Below are positions 44,654 to 55,460 of a stretch of DNA of 64,000 nucleotides, piece by piece. The notes under the pieces were generated by a model, which saw nothing but the letters and a program-made list of their open reading frames with translations, did not search any database and was not told the origin of the DNA. The DNA is from Diplosphaera chodatii (lineage: Eukaryota > Chlorophyta > Trebouxiophyceae > Prasiolales > Stichococcaceae), in NCBI GenBank assembly GCA_032358165.1, contig JAALGY010000057.1, forward strand, positions 2,480,001 through 2,544,000, read 5' to 3'. Each line of letters opens with the position of its first letter. Position 1 is the first letter of the stretch. A program made the translations under genes and the position numbers.

Positions 44654-46996
44654 ATGCGGCGGGCTGGACCCCTGCAGTGGCTGCCGCCCAGCGAGTGCTG
44701 CCGGGATCCGCCGCCGCCGCCTGAGTTGTTCACTGCCCCCGGCCTGGCTGCTCTGAACATGCATGCGCCGTTGTCAGCGGCGCACATCACCGGCATGCCC
44801 CAGCCCAGCTGGCAGGACGAGGCAGGCGGGCTGCACAAGCTATCCCCATCCATGACTACACCCTGGCAGCTGCCCAATGTCAGTCCACGGCTTGCCGCTT
44901 CTCACGCCGCTTACACCGGGCACCTGCGCGAGCAGACGCAGCTGATGGACCGCAGCACGCAGCAGCACCCTCAGGGGCTGCCCGTCGACCACCAGCAGCT
45001 GTGCCAGGCCGCCAAGCAGTTGTACACATTGCCGCCACCGGCGCCGCAGGCCGGTCAGCCCCTCCCCTGCAGTCCCGCGCTCCTGCCCCCTGCTGCCTGC
45101 CACAGCGACGCGGCGGCGCCGGGCGCCTGCCTCCCGGAGCTGCAGGCCATGCCGCAGCCGGTGGCAGCTGACGGCACCAGCCCGCACGCCAGTAGCCTCA
45201 GCCCCACCGACACAGCCACCCTTGCGCACGCCAGCTCACTGGGCGGCGCCGTGTCAGACGGCGCCTGGGCCGCCGGGGACAGCGGCACCCGGTCGCAGCC
45301 CATGGTGTGCCTGCACGCCACACGCTCAGGTGTGCTGCTCCTCCAGTCGCCTCATCCCCCCGACTGCCCTCCACCATTCACTCTCCGCACTGCATGGTGC
45401 GTGCAGTCGACACACTTGCACCGCCATGCTTGTGCCACATTCACGTCCTCACCACTTAGCACGTCCTCACCGCAGCGCCGCGGTCTGCTGATCCGCCAAA
45501 GATGCGGCTGCGCTGGACGCCGGAACTGCACGAGCGGTTTGTGGAAGCCGTGCAGCAGCTGGGCGGCCCGGAGCAGGCCACGCCTAAGGGCATCCTGGTG
45601 AGGCTTCGACACCCCTCACGCTGGTTGCTTCACCTCCCTGCTTGTTGGATGCTCGTCCTGGTACGGTGGCGTGTAGACTGCCCACCCTCCTCTTGCAGCG
45701 CAGATGCGCAAGCAATGCTGCACGCCTGATGCCGTGCCCCTCGCTGCAGGTGCTCATGGGGGTCCAGGAGCTGACGATCTACCACGTCAAGAGCCACCTG
45801 CAGAAGATCCGGCTCAACGCACGGGAGCCGCCCGCCCGGCCATCACGCTCACGGTGACCCAGCCGACTAGCTTCATCTTCTGTCCCTGTTCTGCGCACTA
45901 CATGCTGTTGCCTGGCTGAGTCAAGGCCTGTGGGCGGCCCTGGTTTTGGGTTCACGCTCGCAGCGCGCCCTCAGAACAGTTGCTCAAGCCCTGAACACCT
46001 GTTGCCATGTGCAGGAGCCACTCCCGCAAGCGCTCCCGGCACAGCAACCGCGCCCCCGTCTCCGGCTCTGCAGAGCGCGCGCTCGCGCTCGAAGAAGACG
46101 ACATCTACATGCCTCCCTCCTCCAGGGTGTGCTATCCCTGAGCTCTCGGTGGTATGCTCCAGTCCGAGACCGCAAGACCCTGAGAACAGTGCAGCAAGTC
46201 ACTGCTGTTGTATGTTCACCATCGCGAGCAGTCCCTCTGTGCATGGCGTCCAGGTGCGCGGCGACGGCCCGGCACAGGAGCCGGACGCCGGTGCGGCGGC
46301 GGCGGACGAGGCTGAGGCGTCTGCCGAGGAGGACCGCCAGCGGCAGACGCTGGTGGAGGAGGCGATGCACGCGCAGATGGACATGCAGAAGCAGCTGCAG
46401 ACCCAGCTCGAGGTGCGCTGCCCGCCGCTCGAGCATCGTGCAGCCTGCTCGTCGTCCATTGCAGACACCTGCCGCATTGCTTGCACCTTCGTTTCGAGGA
46501 TGCCTTGGCTGTTCAGGCCCCTGGAAGCTTTCATGTGTCACCACCTCACTTCCTATGTGCACAGGCCCAGCGGCAGATGCAGCGCAGCCTGGAGCAGCAC
46601 TCGCGATACCTGGACAGCCTGATGCGTGACGCCGCTTCGCTGCCGCCAGCCTCTGCTGCCGATTTTGCCGTCCCGGCTATGCCCTCAAAACCAACTGCCG
46701 CCTCCACCTCGCCGGCCGACACCACTGCACCGCACCTGCCCGTCGACTCGCGGCTTGCGACGACAGAGACGCACTTTGGCGACTGCCTGGCGGCAGACGG
46801 CGGTGCCCAGCCGCCGCTGGACCTGCTGCCCCATGATGCTGGGTGCATCGGCTTTCCTATGGGCGACGACCAGCATTTCGGGGATGCAGGGCTGGAGACA
46901 GACGTTGGCGGCTGGCCGCTGATGGGGCACGGGCTGGACGATGCAGGGCTCCCAAATCTGCCAAGTTTGCAGGAGGGCGTGGTTGACTGGTTTTGA
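44654..46996 (+). CDS. MYB-CC (GARP) transcription factor, PHR/PSR1-like
   Basis: Paralogue of the gene at 38141-43227. Exon 1 from ATG 44654 (an alternative is 44759) is a Pro/Ala/His-rich activation-like region (SMTTPWQLPNVSPRLAASHA). The GARP domain comes from two exons: MRLRWTPELHERFVEAVQQL with GGPEQATPKGIL near 45505-45600, then VLMGVQELTIYHVKSHLQKI from about 45751. The next exon reads SHSRKRSRHSN and DDIYMPPSS. The CC motif is RQRQTLVEEAMHAQMDMQKQ joined across an intron to AQRQMQRSLEQHSRYLDSLM. The acidic C-terminus ends SLQEGVVDWF at 46996. About 550 residues in six exons. The basic patch after the GARP domain could be a nuclear signal. A phosphate- or nutrient-response function is a family inference. 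Confidence 0.87.
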
Positions 46997-47714
46997 ATTG
47001 ATTTCTCCCCCACATACAGTGGACTTGGGAAGAATGTGAACAGGGGAGCTCTTACATAGGGAGCTATGGTGGGTTTCAGGGGATCTGGGGGATGTGAGGA
47101 CTGCAAGACTGTGCTGAGGATAGCAGCAATAATTGAATGGCTTTCGTAGGGACAATCGTGTTGAACGTGTTGACCCCCAGTGAATGCGCTTGATCTGCAA
47201 ACGAGAAGACTTCTTTACGGTGTCCAGGCCATAGGTAGGATTGCGCATTGCTCTTAGGCGTGGCACCGTCTGCTTTCCGCCGAGTGTTGAGCAGCATCTG
47301 TTGAAGCTTTCTGAAGATGTTCGTTGCTCACGTGAAAGGGTAGAAGCCCAAGTAAACGTCTGTGATGCCGAGCCACGGACATTTAGCAAGGTCGACTCAG
47401 CCAGAACTCAGAAGCAGTTGAAAGTACTCAGCATACACGGCTGATTCCGTCGTCCATTGCATGCTGCAGCGTCGCATGCTAAGTAAGCAAAGCGCAGAGG
47501 CTTTGAGCACATCTGCAGCTGTGGCGTGCAGGCATCACTGCCATGGCTTAGACCTCTTGCTTATCACGGTATACAAACGCATGGCGCATGTAACACCCCA
47601 ACATTGTTGCATCTCAACAAGGTGCTGTGCATGAGTGCTAGGTTCAGAAAGCTGGTTGATGAGCCCCTCAGCGTGGCATTCCTCGGCGGTCCCTTGTACA
47701 CCTCACTGGCCAGA
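46997..47714. other. Convergent intergenic spacer
   Basis: Tail-to-tail gap of about 0.7 kb between the MYB-CC gene and the plastid membrane protein gene. Nothing assignable is seen. Confidence 0.5.
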
Positions 47715-49260
47715 TCACATGGCCGACTTTTTCTCTGCCTCGCGCTTGTCGAGCACGGCACCGATGGCGGCCAGCCAGGCCGCCACAGTCAGCACGCGCG
47801 GCAGCACCAGGCCCAGGACTGGCGCATGTCCCAAGATCTGTGGGACACACACCAAAAGCGCTCAGCACGCATGAGGCTTGATTCTGGGAATGACTGAGGT
47901 GCGTCATACCTCCAGAGGGGTTTCAGAGTTGCAGAACATGGTGGACCCAGACACACAGTCACAGAAGACGCAGGTGTTGCAGCATGGCAAGCGCCAGCAT
48001 AGACAGCGCAAGAAGCGGCATTGTGGGCACCTCTACAATGACAGTGCCGACGCCCAGCACCGCGAGAACGCTGGTGATGGGCAGCTTCGGCAGGCCGTCT
48101 TTGTTTTGCGCCCACCTGCACAGCGCAGAGCAGTGCACGCGTCCTCATGGAGCAGTGACGGACGTGCCCACCGTTACATGCAGCACATTGTGAGTGCATG
48201 GTGTGCCGTGGTGGACAAGCAACTTGGATGCCAGGTGGCAGCGCACCCGGCGCCTGACGAGGAGTCGTTCGTGGTGTCGATCACAGCCAGCGCGGTAGGT
48301 ACTATGCGGGTGAAGGGCACCCGCACCGCTGCCCTCACATCGTCAGCCTGCATGTCAGTACATCTGCTTGTGGACTACGGTTGCCTTGGCGCCAGCTGCT
48401 GTCTACGCCTTGCGCAAGGAGCCCCCGACCACAAGATAGCACGTAGGGGCCTGCAGGGGGTCGCAGCATCGATGTGCGAGGCAGTTGTTATGGGGTTCCT
48501 GCACACCTTTTTGGCATTCAGGACGGTGCCCTCGGGCGCGAGGGTCTTGGGGTCCACCGACTTGGAGGACAGCACCAGGGTCATGAGGTATGCCACGCCC
48601 GACGCCGCGCCCGCAGGCTCTGTCGTCCACAGTCACAAGAGAAGACGCTCAGCAGGGTGACTCTGTGGGACCAATGAAGCAGCGACTTGCCAGACTTGAT
48701 CAGTGTGCAGGATGGGCAGTGGGGGTGCTGTACAACCCCGTCACCTGTGAGCAGCGCCACGATGGCTCCCACGCCGGGCACGGAGCGCAGCACCGCGTCA
48801 GCCACCAGCGCGGCCCCAATGGGGGCGAGGCCCTCTGGCGTCTGCACATGCAACCAGCATGATGAAGAGGCAGCACCATTACAAGATGATTGTTGCGCCG
48901 GCTGCTGCAGAGGCCGGCGGCCAACACGGGCACAATGCAAGAGACCACAGCATCAGTTCACTCTCAGCCAACTATGAGTCTGGACGGAAGTTTGCCGACG
49001 CTGAGTGCCTCAGCAAGGGCGGGTGCAGTGAGTCTCTTACCTGCAAGCGCTCAATCTCTGCGTCCCGGTTCTCCGAGGTGAAGGTGGTCACGGCGGTGAC
49101 GGCGGCGGCGCCCACGCCGCTGCCCACCAGCTCCAACAGCACGTTGCCGGCCCGGCACTGCAGGTTCCTACGGCTGCGGGGCGCTGCCGGGGACACTCTG
49201 GCTGTGCGGAACGGCTGCCACCCCTGCCGCTGCAGGCTGCTGTGGATTCACAGGCAGCCT
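47715..49260 (-). CDS. Conserved membrane protein of unknown function, probably plastid (5' end unresolved)
   Basis: Exons join as follows: SRRNLQCRAGNVLLELVGSG, then AVTAVTTFTSENRDAEIERL; TPEGLAPIGAALVADAVLRS with PGVGAIVALLT; EPAGAASGVAYLMTLVLSSK and DPKTLAPEGTVLNAKK; ADDVRAAVRVPFTRI; LAVIDTTND; NKDGLPKLPITSVLAVLGVG; and a last exon ILGHAPVLGLVLPRVLTVAA plus WLAAIGAVLDKREAEKKSAM with the stop at 47715-47717. It has several moderately hydrophobic segments and a basic, Ser/Arg-rich N-terminus that looks like a plastid transit peptide. Evenly spaced GT-AG introns and a consistent frame support a real gene. I do not recognise the family. The start codon upstream of about 49200 was not fixed. 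Confidence 0.65.
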
Positions 49261-49976
49261 TACACACGGTGTCATCTCCACGCACAGAACAGTTTCCATG
49301 CTTGGGGTGGTATTTGCGATAGGTTTGGTCAGTCAGATCCGCAATGATGTTTTCGACTTTGCAGATTTGTTCACCTGAGACCAGCTTGCTGAGGTTTGAG
49401 GAGTGCAGCAGACATTGTCGTGAAGTCCAGGCCCTGCAGAGCACACAGCGAGCCAGACTTTATGCCACCATGCAAACCAACGAGTTGCTGCTATGCGACC
49501 AAAGCCGTTTTCTTGCAGGCGAGCTCAGATGGGAGATTACATTTGCTACCATCTCCGCGTGTGGAAACAGATGCAGCCACGTCTTCCCGCTGATCCGATA
49601 CATGCATGGTGCGAGCTCTGCTGACGCAGCTACCTCAAAGTGCACACCTTCCGGCGTTGGCAGGGTGCGATGGCAGCGAAGGAGCTGTCGTGGTTGTATG
49701 GATCTGCAAGTAGATATCTGCGACGCCTGTTTTGGGCGAGACCTCGACACGCCTACATGCCAGCTGAATCCTTCTTGCAATCTGGGCCTAATCTTCTGCT
49801 GAAACCCTTCCGCAGACCCGGAGATAGTAGTAGTAGTGTACAACCAAGAGGGTGGGTAGCATAAATTGTACTGAGCCCCAGCATGGCCAGCATGGCTGCC
49901 GTGTCCGTGTGGCACCGGTCGGCAAACTTGCAGTTGATAAGTCGGAAGCAAGCAGAACCTAGTTGACCTGTTTCTC
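49261..49976. promoter_or_regulatory. Divergent 5' region
   Basis: Lies between the 5' end of the plastid membrane protein gene and bZIP copy A. It should contain the start of the former and the promoter of the latter. It has a short (TAG)n run near 49828. No exon is recognised. Confidence 0.4.
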
Positions 49977-52900
49977 ATGGCAGGCCCGACCGAGGAGCTG
50001 GGCAGCGATCCAGCGTTTCTCGACTTTCTCTCTGAGCAGCTGCTGCAAGGCCAGGATCCCTTCCTGCTGGAGTCTGACTGTCCGCAGGATCCGCTGCATC
50101 CGCAGACCGCTCAGCTGCAGCCTATACACCTCGGCGCCGGGGTAGACCCGCAGGTGCGTGTGCAATGCGCAGCATGTGCATGCGTTCTCGCGAATTGCAG
50201 ATTGCAGACTGCTCTAGCGCGGATGGTGCCATTGATCCCGGCAGTTGTGGCTGTCAACGTCGTGGTAGAATGTTTGAGGGTCGTATCACGCGCTGGTGTC
50301 GCAGGATGCTGCGCAGGCTGCATCCCCAGCCTGTGCTGCATCCGGCAACAGCGGTGATCAGCAGGGAGCCGGCAGCAGCCCCCACAACAACAACATCGGC
50401 ACCGACTCTTCGTCCGAGCTTGCAGCGACTGCGCAGCTCCAGAAGATTAGGGAGACCAGTCGTAAGGCGCAGCGCCGCTACCGCGAGCGACAACGGGTGG
50501 GTGTGCTGGGACAGCAGCCTCGGCAGGTGTGAACGGGTGCAATGCACTCACGTGGCGCCTGCAGGTGCAGCAGTGTCCTCAGGTGTCTGTGAGAGTGCTG
50601 CAGGACAAGCTGATGACAGCCGAGTCGAAGGTCGCAGAGCTGACCAGGCAGCTAGAGGAGCTGCGCCTAGAGAAGGCAAGCCTGCCTTCCATATCGTGCG
50701 TCTTTTGATGCACATCGTTGTGGGTGCAAACCCACAAACCGGAGCTGCCATCAGCCTCAGGCTGCCAACGCCAGTGACTCCCTGTCAATCAGGAGCGGCT
50801 TCAGCACCAGGCGACGGCAGCAAACCAGCTGCTGGAGCAGTGCACGGCGCTCCAGCAGCGGCAGAGCCAGGCGGGCGCCACGTCGATGCTGGAGACCGAG
50901 GAGACGACGTGGTGGATGGACGACGCCACCGTGCGCTCCATCACCAGCAGCCTGCAGCTGCAGGGGCAGACGGTGCTGACGGTGGACGCCGAGACGCTCA
51001 CAGTCACGCCCGACGAGGTGCCGCCTGGACGCCGAATTGATGAGTAATGTCCATCGCCGCACCAGCAGACTGTCTGTGGAGCGCTTCGAGCGGACCTGGT
51101 CACCAGCGTCAGCCAGAAAGCTAGCAGTCTCATTGTGACTCCGGAGCCGAAGGTCGCTCCCTGTGTGCAGCTGATCAACCTGTCACCGGAGCGGATTGCG
51201 TCCATCTGGCGCAAGTACATGGACTCCTTTGCCACCTGCCTGCTGCACTGGGGCGGCAACCCACAGTCACCGTCAGGACTGAGGCTCGAACGCCTGTACT
51301 GGGAGGCGGGCCTGCTGTGGGCCTCCGTCCAGATCAAGCACCCAGATCGCCTGGAAGTGAGCACCTTCTCTCCAGCAGGTTCTATCCCATGATTTACATC
51401 ATGGACCTACGTTTGTGAATGGGCCATGTGCAGGCTGCAAAACCCGGTGCTTGACCATGTGTCATGACGGTCTTTGGCGAGGCTGACACCTGTCTGCACC
51501 TTTGTGTGTCAGTGACATTCAACAGTGGCAGACACACCTGCAGGAGGTGTCGACCTTCCCACCTACCTCGCATGCATACTCAGGGATTGCTGCCACATGT
51601 GCAATCTGGCTCAGTTCAGCCGCAATCGGTGTGCCACTGGTAGATTCGGTTTCGACTTCATGCCGCAGGAAGTGCAGCGGCAGCTGGTCGTGTCAGGCAA
51701 TGCAGCCTACGACAAGGCGGCAGAAAAGGCAGAGGACCAGCGGCTGGCGGCGGCTGCCAACTTCTCAGACGAGCAGAAGCGTGTGCTGGTGGCGCTGCAC
51801 ACGACGCTGTACACCAACCTGGGGCGGCTGCAGCGGCGGCGTGAGCTCCTCACGGTAGAGCTGCAGGTGAGCTCGTCGTTGTCATGCCCGCACCTTGCCC
51901 CGAAACCCTGCAGTCCACATCCGCTGCAGGTCTGCTGCCCAGGCGAGCTCGTACAGTCACTCGCAACATGACCTGATGAGTGCTGATGCTGCAACCATTG
52001 TCTTGAGGCCTGGAACTTCAAGCTCAGGGCAATCACTGACAAAGCTGCTGGCTTCTGTGGCCCCTGCAGTCAATGCTGTCATCCTCGAGCGGCATCGATG
52101 CGCCGGACCAGGACGCATCTCCAATGGCAGCGGATTTGTACAGTCATGGCTCTGGAGAAGGGCAACTGGACCACCCCTCAGAGAGACCATCTGTCAATGG
52201 CCGACGCTACAGTCGCACGCTGGAGGTCATGGATGCGTTGAAAGCCACACTTCGAGACGAGGTGGGGTCGGACTGTCACTCATGCATTGAGCCGTGTTGT
52301 GGGTTGTCCCTGCGGCTCTCCTGCAGTTGCAAATGGCATCTGCTGAGGTACTAACAGCTGTGCCTGACCACTCTGCAGCATTGTAATTTCCTCAAGGCCA
52401 TAATGCTCATCTGGGGGAAAGTATACAAAAGCTGGCAGGTAAGTGGCCATTTGCAGTAGCTATCTGCATGCTTCCAAATGCAGTTGGCCGGAGATGCACA
52501 CCACCTCATCTCTGAACCTCTGTCATGCAGGGGGCTTTCCTTACCATTCAGGTGCCCTTCGCTCCCAACGCCTCCTGAGAATGGGGAGTCTATGAGTGCG
52601 CTCCGCGTGTGGCATGCCCTTGAACGCATCACCTTGTGCTGATGCAGGCATTCCCCCGGAGCGTGCGGGTTTTTGGCCTGTCAGGTGCGCCAGTGTAGCA
52701 AACTTTTACCCTTTACTGAACCTACTGCTATTATTTCGTGGCACGGGTTCTATGCCCAGGACTTATCGTTTGAGCCATATCGAAGCCTTGCTTGCAGAGG
52801 TCTTGGCAGCAGAGCTGGGTGCACCTCCCATACAGGAGCTGCTCAGCACCGGCGGCAAGGTGGCTTTTGCTGTGGTTGTGCCGCTCCTGCAATGCACAGC

Positions 52901-53076
52901 CAACCACAGACCACTGCCATGCTGCTGGTGCTTTTGCACATGCTGTGAGGTGGGGACGCTCACCAAGCTGTCACCTGGCTCAGGAGCCAGATGCGGAGCT
53001 GGTGCCCCTAGATGGCCTGCTGCCGCCATCGATGGCAGTCGTCACTGTCCCGCCACCAGACGCGGGCTTGAGGTGA
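49977..53076 (+). CDS. bZIP transcription factor, tandem copy A
   Basis: Exon 1 starts MAGPTEELGSDPAFLDFLSE. The basic region is TSRKAQRRYRERQR (exon ending near 50499), joined to the zipper DKLMTAESKVAELTRQLEEL. Downstream exons are shared with the other two copies: TTWWMDDATVRSITSSLQLQ; LSPERIASIWRKYMDSFATC with GLRLERLYWEAGLLW; AAANFSDEQKRVLVALHTTL with NLGRLQRRRELL; LEVMDALKATLRDEHCNFLK; an AAELGAPPIQELLSTGGK exon; and a last exon ELVPLDGLLPPSMAVVTVPP stopping at 53076. The basic region is of the AQRxYRER (Yap-like) kind, but the usual base-contacting Asn is Ser. The C-terminal half is a conserved domain I cannot name. A regulatory role is inferred; the target is unknown. Confidence 0.8.
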
Positions 53077-53448
53077 CACTGCAGGTGGCAACGACAGCAG
53101 ATGAGATCTGGCGGCAGCGTGGGCCACAGTGTCTGGGCGCCTGCCATCGCATGTACCACCTCAGCATTTGCTTGCTTTCTTTTCTGTGGGTGTCAGCAAC
53201 TTGCGAGCGCGTTGAGCACTTGATAGAGCGCAGGATGGGATCAGGCGATTGAGAGTATTGTATTGAACATTAGGGTTGTACTGCAGGTTGAGTGTTTCTG
53301 ACCTGGCGGAGGGCCCATCTCGTGACATGCGCAAGGTCCAACACGGTCACTTTGCGATTGCAAGCACACCGCCCGCACTTGCCAGCGCTCCTGTTTGTGA
53401 CATCTGCTGACCAAAGTGGGTGCTCCCTGGACATGCTATATATCGCAG

Positions 53449-53456
53449 CGCAGCCA
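53449..53456 (+). promoter_or_regulatory. TATA-like box upstream of bZIP-like copy B
   Basis: GCTATATATCG lies about 115 bp before the ATG at 53566, a plausible core promoter position. No other support. Confidence 0.35.
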
Positions 53457-53565
53457 TTGCTCGCAGACGGGTGGTGCAGCCTGGAGGCAAGCACGGATCC
53501 TGGCTCCCGCCGGTTAACAGCCAGTTGCCGGCCGCCCAACACCTGTGAAAGCGCTGCGCGGTCAG

Positions 53566-55036
53566 ATGTGGGACCTTGAAGCATGCCCATCTTCGGACAG
53601 CATGGCCGGGTGGCCCTTCAGAAACGCCTCATGCTGTGTGCCTCGTCCAGCTGGCAGCAGTGCAAAGCGTTCAGGGGATGGGGAAGGAGACGAGGCTGCA
53701 TGCCCTGCCCTGTCGGACACTTCGGCGAACACCTGCGGGTATCCTTCAGCAATCGCCGAAGCTGGGGACGCAACTGCAGGCGCCCAGCCGCACCCACAAA
53801 TGCAGCAGGTCATCAGTCATCACAGCTCCTTACGACCAACCGAGGAATCTGCGCACATGCAGGACGGATTGCAAAGCGTGCAGAGCCGCAACTCCAACCT
53901 GGCACAGGAGCTGGCAGAGCTTCGAGACCAGCAGATCAGCCCGCAGCGGGTGGACGAAGACACGCGGTCGTTCCTCGTGGACAGCCTGCAATTGGAGGAG
54001 GAGTTTGCGCTCACAGTGGACGAGACAGTGCCTCCAATACCCGTCAACGCTCAGCAGCTGTGCGCGCTGCCGCTGCAGCGGACACGTGACCTCTGGAGGT
54101 CGTACATGCTTGCCTTTGCGGAGCAGCTGCAGAGGTGGCAAGGCAACGCACAGTCACCCGCAGCGATGCGATTGTCCCGTCTGTATTATGAGGCGTACCA
54201 GTTGTGGATGGCGCTGCACAGCAACCCCCATCGCATGCGGGGTATCCTGGAGCAGGCAGACCGTCTCAAGGAAGGGCCGCTGCAGCTGCCGCTGCCGCAC
54301 GAGCAGATCATACCGGGCGTCCATCATCAGCGCATGCTCGCAGCAGCGCGGCTGTCGGCGCAGCAGCTGAGTGTGCTGCGTTCGCTGTACTGCGCAGTAC
54401 TCACCAACTTCGGCAGGCTGCAGGGGCGCCGCGCCCGCTGCGTTGCACAGCTGCAGGTCATCGGCATGGCTCCTGTGACTACCGTTGTGCGGCAACCGGG
54501 CAGCGACTGAGACTGCGTGTGCGTCGTAGGCACAAGTGCGACGGCCTACAACCTGATGCCAACCTTTTTGACCTGAGCTTCTCTGCACTGCCTGTATCCA
54601 GGCCGCGGTTCCCCCCACAGCAGAGCAAGCGCAGAGCGCCACAGCAGGCGTGAGTCAGCAAAGCGGCGGGGACATGCGGGCTGTAATTGCAGAGCTGAAG
54701 GGCGTTCTGCAGGAGGAGCACCGTCAATGCATGCTCGTGCTCAGCCTGATTTGGACGCGTGTGCTGACATGCTTCCAGGCAGCGCTCTTGAAGGTGCTGG
54801 CATGGCCTAACACTGTCGGCATGCTCAGCGCCTGTGAGCTTATTGCGCGCGAGGCAGGCTCGCCAAGCATCCAGGAGCTCCTACAGCAAGGCTCGCAGGA
54901 CGCAACACAGCCCCTGCTGGACCTGGAATCCGTCATGCCCCCGTCAATGGGGGTGCAGCCGGTGCCGCCAGTTGATGCCGGCCGCTGCGATGCACCGCCC
55001 AGCGGGATCATCGGAGTTGCTTCTGCCAGCGTATAG
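53566..55036 (+). CDS. bZIP-family paralogue lacking the basic region, tandem copy B
   Basis: Start ATG 53566 (MWDLEACPSSDSMAGWPF); the open frame extends a little further up without an ATG. It keeps a short Leu-rich helix (QDGLQSVQSRNSNLAQELAE) but no RKAQRRYRER-type basic region. The shared C-terminal domain is complete: DTRSFLVDSLQLEEEFALTV, TRDLWRSYMLAFAEQLQRWQ, RLSRLYYEAYQLWMAL, LSVLRSLYCAVLTNFGRLQG, VIAELKGVLQEEHRQCM, REAGSPSIQELLQQGSQ, and LLDLESVMPPSMGVQPVPPV. Stop TAG 55034-55036. Several introns present in copies A and C are absent; only the one after VAQLQ near 54455 is clear. About 470 residues. It could act as a dimer partner or decoy of its neighbours; that is speculation. Confidence 0.75.
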
Positions 55037-55460
55037 GCTGCGCCAACTTTGCGGGACGAGCACCGAGCAAATGGCACGCAGATGTACCTTGCAGGTGTTG
55101 CGACAACGACAATGGCAGTCATGAACTCTCATGATGGTTCGCATTGTACGCTTTGTCACTTGGTTGTCTCAGCAATGTTCCCGGCGCGCATGACGGTGTG
55201 GTGAAGCACCTGCAGGAGTGTGGGTCGTCTCATGCCTGATGACAGTAGAGCCTCGAGAACATGACAAAGTGGCCTGCATGCCCATTTTGATTGCAGCAGG
55301 TATCAGGTCACCACGAGTGTTGCCACTCGCCCTATCAATTCAGCCGAAGATCCAGGTTCCGTCATGTATGAGGCGAGGGGCACGTCAGGCCCGGTCAGCA
55401 CCAGCGTGTATTGCCTGGCCGCCCAGCTAACACTTGCATTCGCAGTATACATCACCCCCG

